A stretch of 64,000 bases of DNA from Stereocaulon alpinum (Eukaryota > Ascomycota > Lecanoromycetes > Lecanorales > Stereocaulaceae), in contig JAEUBA010000075.1 in NCBI GenBank assembly GCA_018257865.1, positions 96,845 to 160,844 of the forward strand, read 5' to 3'. Positions within the stretch are counted from its first letter, which is position 1; each line of letters opens with the position of its first letter. The notes below the pieces were generated by a model. The model was not told the origin of the DNA and made no database searches. It was given only the letters and a program-made list of their open reading frames with translations. This document shows, piece after piece, positions 51,942 through 63,619 of this stretch. The translations under genes were made by a program, and so were the position numbers.

Positions 51942-52662
51942 TGCTGTGTGAAACGGACTGGACTGTAATAGTGTTAGGCTTTTTGCTTGGGGCTGCAGGA
52001 GATGTATGGAATATTTGGCTGGCGCGGGTTTTGGGATTGCTGAGCGCTTTTATGATACCCAGGTCGCGAGACTATTACGCTTCCTCTTTTTGTTGCAGGG
52101 CAGGGCGGGATTACTACGTTTTTTTCCGGCTTAGGTGCTGTGTGGCTAGATAGATGGAGCTTTAATCATAATCATTGTGGATGCTTCCGAATTCAGTGTG
52201 CTGGAACTAGTTGTTTTGTACCAGCTTTCGCAGAGTACGGCCGTGCATACATGGAGCTCTCATCATCATTGTAATGGCTGTTTTCGAAACTCGGTATGTT
52301 GACTTGTGTGGCATGAATGGTCATTCGTTGAGCTGAAACATGGCATGGCGGAATGATGTTCCAAGAGCGATCATGACAACTGTCTATGGACTCAAGATGT
52401 TGAAGTTCTCGGTAGAATACAAATGATCGGTCGTTGAGCTTGGGTCGTCGGGACTGTTTTGCCGTCGTGTCCCTTTTGACGAGTTCTGATATCTTAGGTA
52501 TCTGATCTACACAGTGACAACCCGGGGATATCCCAACCCCTAGTCACTGACAGGTTGTTCCCCCTGAGAGCTATTGCTTTCACAGCTGAGCTTATGTCTC
52601 ACAGTCCTCATCGATGTTGAAGTCTCCCTAATACAGCATGCACACCGGATATCCTCCAACAT
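51942..52662. other. Intergenic between convergent genes
   Basis: 0.7 kb holding the 3' ends of the hydrolase and T-protein genes. A GT- and CT-rich composition is seen with no other feature. Confidence 0.4.
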
Positions 52663-54163
52663 CTACCCAGGCGCCGTACCCGCAGCTTGTTTCCAATAAT
52701 TGCTCTTCACAAACGGCATCTTCACCACCTCGGCCTTCCTCCTCTTCCCCCTAACCACAACCTCCACCGGCGTCCCAGCCTTGTTCAGAGGCGGTTTCAC
52801 ATAACCCATAGCGATGTTCTTTCCCAACGTCGGACTCGGACACCCACTCGTCACGTTCCCCACTTTCTCCCCGCTGGCCGGGTCCACGATCTCCGCGCCT
52901 TCCCTCGCAGGTGCGCCTTCGACGATCAACCCCACGCGCCTACGCGTCGGTGGAACCCCTCCGTCTTTCTTGGGCCGGAGCTGGCTGAGTATGGTCTCAT
53001 CTCCATAAAAGCCGCCTACCGTACGCCGGTCTTTGTGTATAATCCATGACAATCCGGCTTCGACGGGCGTGGTTGAGTCGTCTAGATCGTGTCCGTAGAG
53101 ACACATGCCTGCCTCTAGGCGAAGACTGTCCCTTGCTCCTAGCCCTGCTAATCGTAATCGTTCTTTCCCGCCTGCTTTGAGGAGATGCGTGGTGAATGGG
53201 ACGGTGAGGGAGGGCGGAATGGAGATCTCGAAGCCATCTTCCCCTGTGTAGCCGCCTCGAGAGATAAGGATGGGGGTATCTTGGCTCGAGGAGGTGGGAA
53301 TGAGTTTTAGAGAAAGGTGCTTGCATTGGCCAAAGTAGAGACCGTTAAAATCTACATCTTGGACTCCTGCAGTTTCGAGGGCACGCTGTAGTATTTCTGC
53401 GCTAAGGGGACCTTGTAAAGCTACTAGGCCCCAATTTTCTAGCACTTCCCAGTCCAGAGCCCCGTGGCTGGTGTCTCGGGCTTCGATCTGTTGCGACAGG
53501 TACGCAATGTCTTTGGCTTTGCACGCAGCATTCGTGACAATGTAGAATAGCTCGGGACCAAGGCGTGCAATGACGGTGTCGTCTACTATGCCGCCGGTTG
53601 CAGAGTGTAGCAGACAGGAGAGGGTGGAGTGGTTGGTTTGGAGGGACGCGGTGGAGGTGGGTGTGATTGTTTCGAGGAACGCTTCGGCACCAGGGCCAGA
53701 GAGTCGATGTTGTACCCTATATGGAATCAGTCAGGATGCCGGCCGCTGAAGCAATTGAAGTGCGGAATGCATACATGTGCCCCACATCGAACAAACTGGC
53801 TTTCTCCCGTGTCCATTTGTGACTCTCTCCTACACTAAGGTCGGAGTATTGGACCGGCATCGAAAAGCCTCCGAAGGGCACCATCTTACCTCCATTTTCG
53901 ACGTGCAGGTCGTGTAGAGCTGTGCGATTGAGACCGCCATCCTTACTTGAAGCATCGTCTGAGGATTTTCTGCACTGTAGAAGTGGTGTCGCTGGCTTCA
54001 GTTCGCAGGCTGAAGCTTGCCGTAACGGTTTTGGGATAGCAATTGGTCTATTAGGTAGGCTTTTGCGTGTACAGGTGGTGGTGAAGGTCCTGCTTGAACA
54101 TGTCGGAGTTCGGAGGGAGGTTATTCTTCTTAAAAATGCGGCGGTGACCTTTGCGCCGCTCAT
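52663..54163 (-). CDS. GCV1: Glycine cleavage system T protein (aminomethyltransferase), mitochondrial
   Basis: Transfers the methylene group from the H-protein-bound intermediate to tetrahydrofolate, releasing ammonia, in mitochondrial glycine breakdown. Exons 54163..53775 and 53716..52663 give 480 residues. The N-terminus (MSGAKVTAAFLRRITSLR) is a mitochondrial presequence. The GCV_T domain reads LHDLHVENGGKMVPFGGFSMP, KASLFDVGHM-VQHRLSGPGA, TGGIVDDTVIARLG and WGLVALQGPLSAEILQ, then ISRGGYTGEDGFEIS and GARDSLRLEAGMCLYGHD. The C-terminal barrel domain has VGNVTSGCPSPTLGKNIAMGY. The 58 bp intron is 53717..53774 (GTATGC..TATAG), placed in the conserved FDVGHM block. A heptamer repeat lies 160 bp upstream of the start. 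Confidence 0.96.
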
Positions 54164-54609
54164 CCTCCTGAATTCTATAGTTTTCGAAGAGACGGTAGGA
54201 AGAGATATTCTTCACATCCTGCTGCTGTCCCAATGCTATACGGTAGCAAATGTAGTAACATTGGCGTAGGTGCGGACGGCGGACGCAATTGACGGAGGCG
54301 GAAAAAAGTGGGGAAGCTTTTGGCGGAGTAGGGAGTAGGGAGTAGGGAGTACTAGGGAGGGGCAGCTGTGAAAAGCTTTAGACACACATCGGCAATGCTT
54401 GATCATTTGCTTGATCATTAATGCCTGGGCAATGCTTGTATAAATGCTTGAGTATTACTTCACCATTCTCTGGATCTTCAAGGCACGATTCAAGATGTGT
54501 AAATGTTGCATTTGTATTTCGTGTTATGTTTGGTACGTATGAGAGTAGTCATCCATAACAAACATATCGTACGGTGATTTAGCCTGCCCATTCCCATCAT
54601 CGTGGCTCC
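54164..54609. other. Intergenic, promoter of T protein and 3' end of AAAP transporter
   Basis: 446 bp. It contains the GGGAGTA heptamer repeat and, further right, TGATCA palindromes with repeated AATGCTTG words (54394-54452). Confidence 0.5.
54325..54351. repeat. GGGAGTA tandem repeat, about four copies
   Basis: GGAGTA is followed by three GGGAGTA units, about 160-190 bp upstream of the T-protein start codon. Confidence 0.85.
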
Positions 54610-56470
54610 TTACAATGCATTACTGACACATGTGAAAACGCCGCCAACAGTCCCTGCGTGGTAGTTGTCCACGATACTCTGGCAGGTGGCCTGTATGGCG
54701 TTAGTCGATAAAGTAACATTGAAAGGAGGTGGGTACACTCACGTAGGTTCCGCCAGTCAACATGAACAATCCAATCAAGATGATAAGCACGTTCAGAATA
54801 AAACCCGCAATGCCTCTGATACCCCGTTTGGTGATGAATCCCTCCCCGTAATCCGCTTGCCTCATCCTTAGGTATGCGGTTCCCCAGAAGATGAAACCGA
54901 AGAAGGAGTCAAAAAGCGAGCTCATCAGGGATAGCAAATCCGAGAAGAAGGGAATAACCTCTGCAATGATGAAAGCTACAAGCCAAGTGACGGCCAAAAT
55001 ACCACCCCATGACGCCCAGCCAACAACAGTGTGGTTTCCCTTATGGCGCGTACCCTCAAAGATACGGAAGAAGATGAAGCGGGCGGATACAGAAGCGTAG
55101 AGGACGCCCAAGAAGATCAAAGTTGGAATCATGAATGAGAAGGAGACTTTCTTGTAGATTTCGTTGCCAAGAGATCCAAAGGCTGGGGAAACATTGTATT
55201 GCGTTCCAGTATACACGTACACGATAGCACCAACCAGGCTGAAGACGATAATTTCGCAGATGGTTACGGCCCAGAGCGCCTTTGGGAAATCCTTGGGGTC
55301 TTTCATCTCAGCAATAAAACTGGGGATGGTTATCTGCCCAATGAACGTGTAGCTGATGTTTAGGAAGGCGTTCATCCCACTGACGAAGCTGGTGCCTGCG
55401 GCCGGGATAACCAAAACGATAGGATTGCCGGTAAGAAGCCCGCTCTTACCGCCGCGTGGAGAGTCGAATCCCGCCGGATGAGCTTCGATACCGGCAAAGA
55501 TGGCTGCAAGGAGGACAGAAATGAACGTGAAAAATGCTGAGAGTGTCGCAAGTTTTGAAAGGGTGGAGAACGTCCTAGGGAGCGAGCAAACCCAGGAAAG
55601 GACTGTCCAGATTGCAGAAAAGCCAACAGTGCACACAGCACCACCACTCATGGTGTTCAGATATTTAGCACCAACGAGAACGTGGAGACCCTAAGCCTGT
55701 CAGACCTGCCTGAATGTTTGAGGTGTACAGAGCTTACTTGAATGAATGTATTATTGAGCAAAAACATGGCCGCTGTAAAGTACCAAGCCCAGGTCCAGCC
55801 GTAGTACAGCATCTGGCCAACATCACACACATCTCGAAGTTCAGGGTGACGGAGACAGAACTCCCTAACGTTTTGTTAAGCATCGTTCTTGTTCTGGGAG
55901 TTCGAGTCGCTTACCAGACGATCAAGGATGTATAAAGCACAGATATGGCCACCACAACCGTAACAATCAGACCAGGAACCAGGCCCAGAACAGAGTAAGA
56001 GTACGGGAATGACATGATAGCCAGACAGATGTACTCGCTGAATAACAGCGCAGCAGTCTGTCATTCCATGTCAGAATTGTGTACACTTCTTCGCCCTCAA
56101 TGAAATGGATCCAATGCAGATCGTTGTGGTGTATTAGTCCTGATTCTGCTGCTTCTTCATAGATGCTCTTCGTGCGGCTATAGAGGAAAGGTGATGGAAC
56201 GGATCAAATCACCTTCTGCCAGCTACATGTCCTGTACTTGATTGAATTGGTCGCCTCGAGCTCCAATTGCTTACCCACACTCAGCGTGGAATCGGAGTCA
56301 GAATCGCCCCTGGCGGCGGCTATCCGGCTCATCTTGCGGCCACCCTTTTCATTGCTTTCCGGATCATAGCCATAGCCGGTCTTCTCCTCAGTATGGGTAG
56401 TCAGGCCATTGTTGACGGTAATATCTTTGGTGTTGTTGTCGACTTTGCGACTTTTCATGCCTAACGCCAT
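54610..56470 (-). CDS. AAAP-family amino acid transporter
   Basis: Membrane symporter of the amino acid/auxin permease family (Aa_trans, MTR/AVT type). Five exons: 56470..56213, 56057..55915, 55864..55738, 55690..54743 and 54690..54610, giving 518 residues. A polar cytosolic N-terminus of about 80 residues precedes YRTCSWQK-TAALLFSEYICLAIMSFPYSY, where the family core begins. Further joins rebuild SLIVW-EFCLRHPELRDV, NTFIQ-GLHVLVGAKYLNT and MLTGGTY-ATCQSIVDNY. About 10 or 11 helices are visible. Introns are 155, 50, 47 and 52 bp. The C-terminus AGTVGGVFTCVSNAL is typical. Neutral amino acid uptake at the plasma membrane is likely from similarity; a vacuolar role is possible. Its promoter side is an unusually long gene-free stretch. 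Confidence 0.92.
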
Positions 56471-59070
56471 TTTATACTGCGGATATTATGTATCAACGGG
56501 GTGTGATAGAAAGGTTTTCGTCCGTAGATATCGCTGAGCATCACCCACAAGATTTGAGTAGGTATGGAGGGGGTTCCCGAAGCACGTGCTCGAGGACTTG
56601 TCTCTCGAATACGGGCTGGTTACAGAAGTGATGGTGATGACTGACAAAAGAGAAAGGGAATTGTTGCATGGACAAGTTTCTTTAGGATGCGGGTGGTAGT
56701 AAGTTAAGCCAAGCAGGCTGGAAGCTTAAAGTAAGTTAAGTCGTGATTCGTTGATTCGTTAGGAGAATCAAGGTTTTGACCGATTGAATAAATTCATTCT
56801 GTGGAAGAATTCAGATGTGGGCAGATGCCGATCTTAAAAGCATCGTCCGCCCTCGGAACAGCCCACGCCCCGCTAAGTGGGGAAGATTCGAGGTTATGGC
56901 GCTAAAGGAAAAGCCTTAGCAGGGATAAGGTAGAGACGTACCCACGCTGAGTCGCTGACCCAGCCGGGAGCCTTTGGCCGATAAGGAAGTCTTCGCGAGT
57001 AGTTAACTTACGCGGCATCCTCACAGCGCCATCTCCAAGGTAGTTCGACCTACCAACAATGCCTTTTGTCACTCATTCGCCCTAACCTACCGTACTAATA
57101 AGCCATCCATGGTCGAAAAGTGCACTTGTAAAGGCGCGGTCATCAGAATTCTCGGCACTAGAACCCTCATGCAGCTTAGGCTGGGGGATTGCCATCATTA
57201 GGAATTATTGGAATACGTGCTTACCAGCGGGTATTACTTCTTCAAACCGTCACATGCTTAGGAATACAAGGGTCTTGAAGTCTGGAATCACTCAAGACCG
57301 TTCGGCAGCGCCGTAATAGTGGGGATCTTAGTAGGGTTCCAGAATCTACAGTGCGATGAAATGCTCTGCATGGCCTAGGAGGGTCTATACCCCAGCTTGG
57401 ACACTGACTAACTGTTCACGGCACCTTTATGATCCGGCTGTCTCTTACGTGGTCCACACAGCCACTACAATCCCTACAAGTACTTCTAGGCTGAAGCGCT
57501 GAATAGTCGAGAATTAGGTCAGATGCTCCACAACACTAAGGAGCTGTAGGGCTATGCGTGACGCATAACGAGGAGTGTCATTATCGGAACTGAAACATGT
57601 CCAGCAGCAGGCAAAGAGATATGTTGTTACGACTTCAGCGTCATCAGGTTGGTTGTCCCTGACCTAGCGCTTGATGCACCTGGCGCCTGCTGTCAGCTGG
57701 AACGGTCTCTCATCTCATTACATCCCTTGCACTACCATCAACCCGAACCTTTGCTCTAATTGGGGACGCGTTACATGAACAATAGGAAGCCTCGTAGGAG
57801 CTCGATCAGCCATACCGGACGCCATCTTGGGGAAATGCCTTCAAAGTGTCTCCATTAAACAATATTCTTATCTGTAGGAACCAGCGCCTCCATCGCCCAA
57901 TCCCTTTCATCCTGAAGGATCAGCACACTAATGCGGATGCACGGCCCAAAACAGGCATGACTTGCAATGTAGATCCGTGAAGTAGCCACACATTGCGAGT
58001 AAAGGAATCGGTCAAAATCTTGAACGTGCAATGCCTCTGAGTAATGTCAATGTTGATCATGTAGATGGGTCCAACGTATAATGATCGTGCATGAACAAAA
58101 CGAACCCTCTCCAGTATGAGAGGGACATTGGGTCGGAAAGAAGTAAAGATCACCCGAGCATGCAGATCTTCTAAGCAGACAACCTGTCCATGTTGAGGCA
58201 GAAGGGAGTAACTCGTGCCACTTTGAAGAAAGTCGCCGAGCGTCTCTATACATCAAGCGAGGCCCACTTTCGCAGAGCAAAGAAGACCTTCGGGGCTAGA
58301 GGAGCTGAGAACCTAGCTCTGGATTCGTGGAAACCCTAAGGATTTGAGAGGATGAAATCGAGCTCCAAATCAACGACAAGCCGTAATTCTGCGAACAGTT
58401 GGAAGGACACTGTAGGGCAATTCTGGTAGAAATAGAGCTGGGACCATGTGAGTCCGGAGAGCATTCAAGCTACGACTATGTCGATATTGAGGTCGCCTCG
58501 CATTCTAGATAGTCCATTCGTATGAGGCCATATGTGAATGAATCCAGAGCTTCAACTGGTTTCGCAACGAAAAGCAGGAATGTTGACAGGGAAAGCTGAA
58601 AACCCAACATGTGTACAATCTCTAAAGAGGATGCTGTCAATGTTAGAATGATAGCTCCCATCAAATCCTGCCTTGAAACAAATTTCGAGCCTAGGACGGG
58701 ACAGCCTTTGCGCGCGAAGAATGCGAAATCAATCGAGTCCGTGCAGGGCTGTGGCAAAGGTGTCTTAACGTTGCGGCAGTAATTGTGTTCAAGCAGGGTT
58801 CCTTGAGCAAGATTTCGAAGCGCAGGCAGGTGAATCCCAAGTGTAGATCTTCTCGAAACATGTTCCCCCACATTATTTGATGATGTGGAAGGCTTACAAG
58901 AGCGAAATTTACCCAAACAGTAAATGGTCTTAGCTAGATGGGGTTGGGTGGGAATAATCTCTTACCGTATATTGCAAAACCATTGGCGGAGACGCTAATA
59001 CGCTTTCGGGGTACCCCACCACACACCAAATTTAGGCGGTAGAAGAGGTACCAGGCGAGCGCTGCGTTAT
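56471..59070. other. Gene-poor stretch between AAAP transporter and transposon island
   Basis: 2.6 kb of normal base composition without a supportable gene. Short direct repeats AGTAAGTTAAG (56698 and 56730) and GATTCGTT (doubled at 56745-56760) are seen. The frame at 58476-58916 on the minus strand starts with TTG and resembles nothing known to me. Confidence 0.5.
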
Positions 59071-60400
59071 AGACCGTATATAATTTAATAGTTCTTAAAC
59101 AGGTAATAGTAAGGCCCTGTAGACGCTATTCTTTAGAGTTTTACTTACCCGCTGCTACCCCCCTCGCCGCTACTATAGTTCTACTAATAAATCTATATAC
59201 TAGAGCTGCTATTCAGCAAGAGCTTAAGCTCAGTTTTAATAATAATACTATTATAGCCGGTAGCTATAATATCAGCCTACGGACCCTATAGCGTATAAGG
59301 AGAAGCTGGAGGTAATATAGGGAGGTATATATACCTAGTAAGAACCGCAGTAGGAGGCCTTAGGCGCTAAACTACGTTCTAAAGGAAGAGCTTCTAGCGT
59401 ACTTAGAATAACGTCCTATAGCCTATCTAGATAAGTTAGCCTTCTTCCTTCTAGATAAGTTTAATATCTAGGTTAATAAGTCTACCGTCTAGAGAGCCCT
59501 TACCCGCCTTAGTTAGTCTTAAAAGAAGTATTATAGAATTACTAAGGAACGTAACTAAGAGCTCTAAGATTACTAGTTTACTAAGCTATCTAATTAGTAG
59601 GCTGATTAGCTTATATTTCTAGACGAGAGTACTACTTATAAGTATATAGGTAAGATTTATTCTATTTAGCTAGTACTTACTAATAGTGCTTAGGGGATCG
59701 AAAATTTAGATAGGGACCCCTAGGAAGGACACTATTAGTAATATAAAGCCTAATAAGGAATAAGAGGTAGAGTCTATTACCTACCTTTATAATCGACGGC
59801 TATATCGACTAGATAATATATTAGGGTTTAATTACTACCGCTATATTTAACGAATTTATCTAAGATTAAGTCCTTCCTTACTATACGCTATACGTAAGCG
59901 GCAGTCCTAAGTCTATAATTATTATAGATAATTATAAGATATACTAGAGTCCTAAGTTAAAAGCTATATATTAATAAGTAGGCGTTCGACTTAAATATCT
60001 ATCCCCCTATTCGCTAGATTTAAACCCTATTAAGATATCTTTTACTATTTTAAAAGCTTAGATAAGAAGATACTATAATATTACGGAGCTCTATTTAATA
60101 GATAATACCTACGGAGAGTTTCTAAACTTAGTAGTATAGGCTTAAGATAAATAGGCTAAGGCAGGTAATCTCTTCCAGTTAGTAGGGATCGAATATAAGG
60201 GCGTTAATAATATAGTTAGATAGGTAGAGGAGTTAGATAAGGAAGAAGGAGCTTAGAAGCTTATAGTCTAGACTATATTAATTTAGGTCTCTCGCTAAGT
60301 CTCTAGCTATATCTTAAAATAGTCTAGATTACTAAGATTAGCTCTACTATATATATCCCCTTACTTATATAACCCTAGATTATTATCCTAAGTCTTATCT
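59071..60400 (+). mobile_element. RIP-degraded Tc1/mariner DNA transposon remnant
   Basis: AT-rich sequence with almost no CA or TG. Read in the plus strand, ignoring stops, it still spells a Tc1/mariner transposase. A helix-turn-helix part at about 59379-59570 has LKEELLAYLE, RPIAYLDKLAFFLLDKFNI, then TKERN and FTKLSN, with TAG/TAA stops exactly where Trp or Gln is expected. The DDE core has LIFLDES at 59610, GSPKSIIIIDN at 59900 and YLSPYSLDLNPIK at 59996. In the last, Lys replaces the third acidic residue. The frame changes between 59640 and 59900, so at least one indel is present. Ends and terminal inverted repeats could not be fixed, so the limits given are approximate. It is certainly inactive. 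Confidence 0.8.
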
Positions 60401-60549
60401 TCACACGCTTTCGTCTTAACAGACGGAATTATATATCTCTGCTTCTTAGAAGACTGCTAAGGCCTTGCTGGAAACCGCTGCGGTAGTAGTAATAGTCGAT
60501 TTCTTTAAGCCTACCTCTTACGGCCCTATTTACTAATATTCCTAGCTAA
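60401..60549. other. Less mutated island between the two transposons
   Basis: About 150 bp where CA, TG and GC-containing words return (for example ACACGCTTTCG and CTGGAAACCGCTGCGG) between two heavily mutated elements. It may be the left transposon's end or host DNA. Confidence 0.5.
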
Positions 60550-60887
60550 TGTTACGGGTAACCCCGCAAGGTTACGGGCAAGGCACGTGATAGGGTTAGT
60601 AGGTAAAGGACTATTAGGAGAGGACCTAGTAATATAAGTAATCTAGGGTATATTAGGTAGATTATAGAGTAATATAGTAGATATAGGGCTAAATCACCTA
60701 GATTATATTAGGGCTTAGTATAATTAAGGTAAATATATAAGGAAGGGTTTTCCTTTAATAGAATACGTTCTTATCTCCTTATATTTAACTTATATAATAG
60801 AGAGGAGTCTTAGCTAAAGATAATTTAATAACTATTTATCTCTATTACCTTCTAGTACTTAATATACTATATAATTTACCCGTAGGA
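60550..60887 (+). repeat. Putative 5' long terminal repeat
   Basis: It begins TGTTACGGGTAA (60550) and ends TTACCCGTAGGA (60876-60887), near-inverted ends as expected for a retroelement LTR of about 340 bp. The last bases depart from the usual CA, perhaps through mutation. No second LTR is inside the window. Confidence 0.55.
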
Positions 60888-63619
60888 GTTAAACTACCCT
60901 ATTATACTTTAAATACTATACTTTAGACTATATAGTATAAGTACTTTTAGTTCTACCTTAGGGGAGAGACGGCGCGTTATATCCGAAGTAATAAGTAGAT
61001 TTAAGGGAAAGGAGGTAGCTCCTATTCCTAAGGATAGAATTACTATTAGCGAGGGAGGAATAAAGTTACCTACCCCTACTAAGTTCTCTAGTAGGAAGGG
61101 AGGATTAAATACGTTTCTCTAATAAATCGACCTATATATAGCGTTTAATATATTAAGCTTCTATACTATAAAGGCTAGGAATATATTTTACTTATCGTAC
61201 CTTAAAGGTAATATAGTAGTAGTACTTTAACCTTAGTTAGAGAAATATCTCTCTATCTAGAACCCTAATATAATAGAAGATAACTTTTTAAAGATTATCT
61301 TTAATAAGATATATATTAGGAACCTATTAAGGTTCTATTTCTAAGATAGTACTAAAGAGAGAAGGCTAAAATAAAAGCTTATAAATCTCTAGTAGAAGGG
61401 ACCTATAATAGAATATATAGCGTAGTTTAGAGGAATTATTTATTAGCTTAAGTAGTCGGAAGACGCTTAAGCTACTATATATTAAAAAGGACTAAAGGAT
61501 AAGGTTAAGGATAAACTTACTTATTCTAATAATATTAGAAACTTTATATAATTAGTATCTAAGGTCTATTCTATTAATAATAGGCTATATAAAAGGAAGA
61601 TAGAATAGAAGTCTTTAGGTCTAGTTACTAAGTTTAGGAGAAAGGAAAATATTTTAGCTATAAAAGCGAAATTCTTTAGGAAACCTTATAAAGGAAAGAA
61701 GTAAAAGAAGGACTTATCTAATATAAAATACTATAAATACTATAAGAAGGGATACTATTAAAATAAGTACCTTTAATAAGAGTAGGTAGCTATAGTAGGG
61801 GATATAAACTCTAATTATAATAAATAAAAGTAGCTAGGACGACTAGTATAGTTAACTAATAAGGAGTATAATTACTTAAGTTAGATAGCTTACTATAATA
61901 ATTTATACTAAACTTATCTTAGTAAAAAGGATAGATTAGGATAGTACCCTTAGAAGCTAAGATACTAAGTATCTATAATAAATAGTAAAGAATACTTTAG
62001 TAAGGATTAAGTTAATAATCCCCGCTAGGAACTATCCTTAGAAAGTGAATTAGGAGAGCTTATAGAGAGAGAAGCCTTATTAGATAATAAAACCCTTAAT
62101 AGAATTAAGGCTTTAAGATTAGATACTTAAAGGACTTAAAAAGAACTACTAAAGTCCTATTAATAATAACTAGAGTATATAAAGTAATAAATAACTAATC
62201 TATATAATAAACTAAATAAGGTTAAGGTATATATACGAAAAGTTACTATAAATAAACTAATATAAGTATTAATAGCCTCGCTAAGTAATAAATAGGCTAA
62301 GAAACTAGTAGAAAATAGCTAGTAGCTATTATTAATTATTAAGTTTATAAGTCTTTTTAAGAGTTTATCTATAAGCTTTACCTAAGATAAGATAAAGGGA
62401 CTTATAAAGTTCGAATCTCTAGTAGCTTAAAAGATATAGGAGATATTATAAAGGGATAAATATCTAAACTTAAATAGTTTAGTCTACTAGAAACTCCCTA
62501 AGGGATTTAGATTCCTAAAGGATAGAAGTATATTACTACTAAACTAATAACTTATTCCGTAGGATTTATAGTTATTAATCTATTATTTAAATAAAATAAT
62601 TAGGAACCTCCTAAAGTACTAAGAAAAGATCTTACTTAATAAGTTTATTAGGGAAGATCTAATTACTAGGGACTCTAAATATAAGTTTATAAAAAACTAG
62701 TAGGTTCTGTAATAAATAGACTAAGTAGTAGAACTACTAGAAAGGTTAAATAAATTACCTTAACTAAATTATATAATAATATTAGGTTTTAGTTTTAGGT
62801 AAAGATTAATAGTATTCTGGTAAGAGTTATTATTAATAGTAGATTAAGTAAAAACTTAATTAAATTAAGTTTTATAAAGAAATATAATTTACCTACTTAA
62901 AAACGCGAGCTATATACGTTAATAAACTTTAATAGATTAATAATAGGGACTATTAATAGAAGTACTAAAATACTTAACTTAAGGATAAGATAAAGATATA
63001 AGAAATATACCTTTAATTTAGTACTAAGAGGGGTTAATAATATTACTTTAAAAATCCTATAGCTAAAGAAAGCTAACCTATTAATAGAATAAGGTTCTTA
63101 GAATATAATATTTATAGATAGTATACTAAATAGAGTTCTACTAATCTAAGAATATAAATCTCTCTTAATAGTAGTATAAACTTAGGAGGAGATAAAAGAT
63201 AATTTTAAGTTAAGAAATATTATAATACTATAGAGTTAAGTTAGACTTATAAGCGAGACTACTACTATAAAAATCCTAAATAAATATATAGAATTTAGAA
63301 CTCTATTCTAAAAAGAGAGTATTAATAAAGCCCTTTCTAAGTACTAACTATAGGACTATAAGATTAAGCTAATTCTAAGTAAAGAACCTATAAAGAAGCT
63401 AATATACCTACTATTATAAGATAAAGTAGTTACTCTTATAAAGTATATTAAAGAAAATAAACGGAAAGGGTTTATTTAAAAATCTTAATTACTTATAGGA
63501 TATCCTATCTTATTTATACCTAAACTAAGTAGAGAATTACGACTATATATAGACTATAGAGTACTTAATAATATAACTATAAAGAATAGTTACCTATTAC
63601 TATTAATAAGAGAACTTTA
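60550..63619 (+). mobile_element. RIP-degraded Ty3/gypsy LTR retrotransposon, 3' truncated
   Basis: Plus-strand order fits LTR, gag, protease, reverse transcriptase. A gag-like start (KLPTPTKFS) is at about 61063. A CCHC zinc knuckle is at 61726-61770, where Cys and His codons all read Tyr and Gln reads stop, the exact RIP outcome. A protease-like segment (VIINSRLSKNLI) is near 62830. The reverse transcriptase start is at 63504-63619, with PILFIPKLSRELRLYIDYR and a run on to YLLLLIREL. The element then ends abruptly, before the YxDD motif, so it lacks most of reverse transcriptase, RNase H, integrase and the 3' LTR. Nearly every CA and TG has become TA. No frame of 60 codons survives. The family call rests on the decoded motifs. 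Confidence 0.78.

Noticed and set aside
58476..58916. 146-codon minus-strand open frame near the transposon island
   Set aside because: It starts with TTG, its only internal ATGs are late, and no family pattern could be seen; possible but unsupported.
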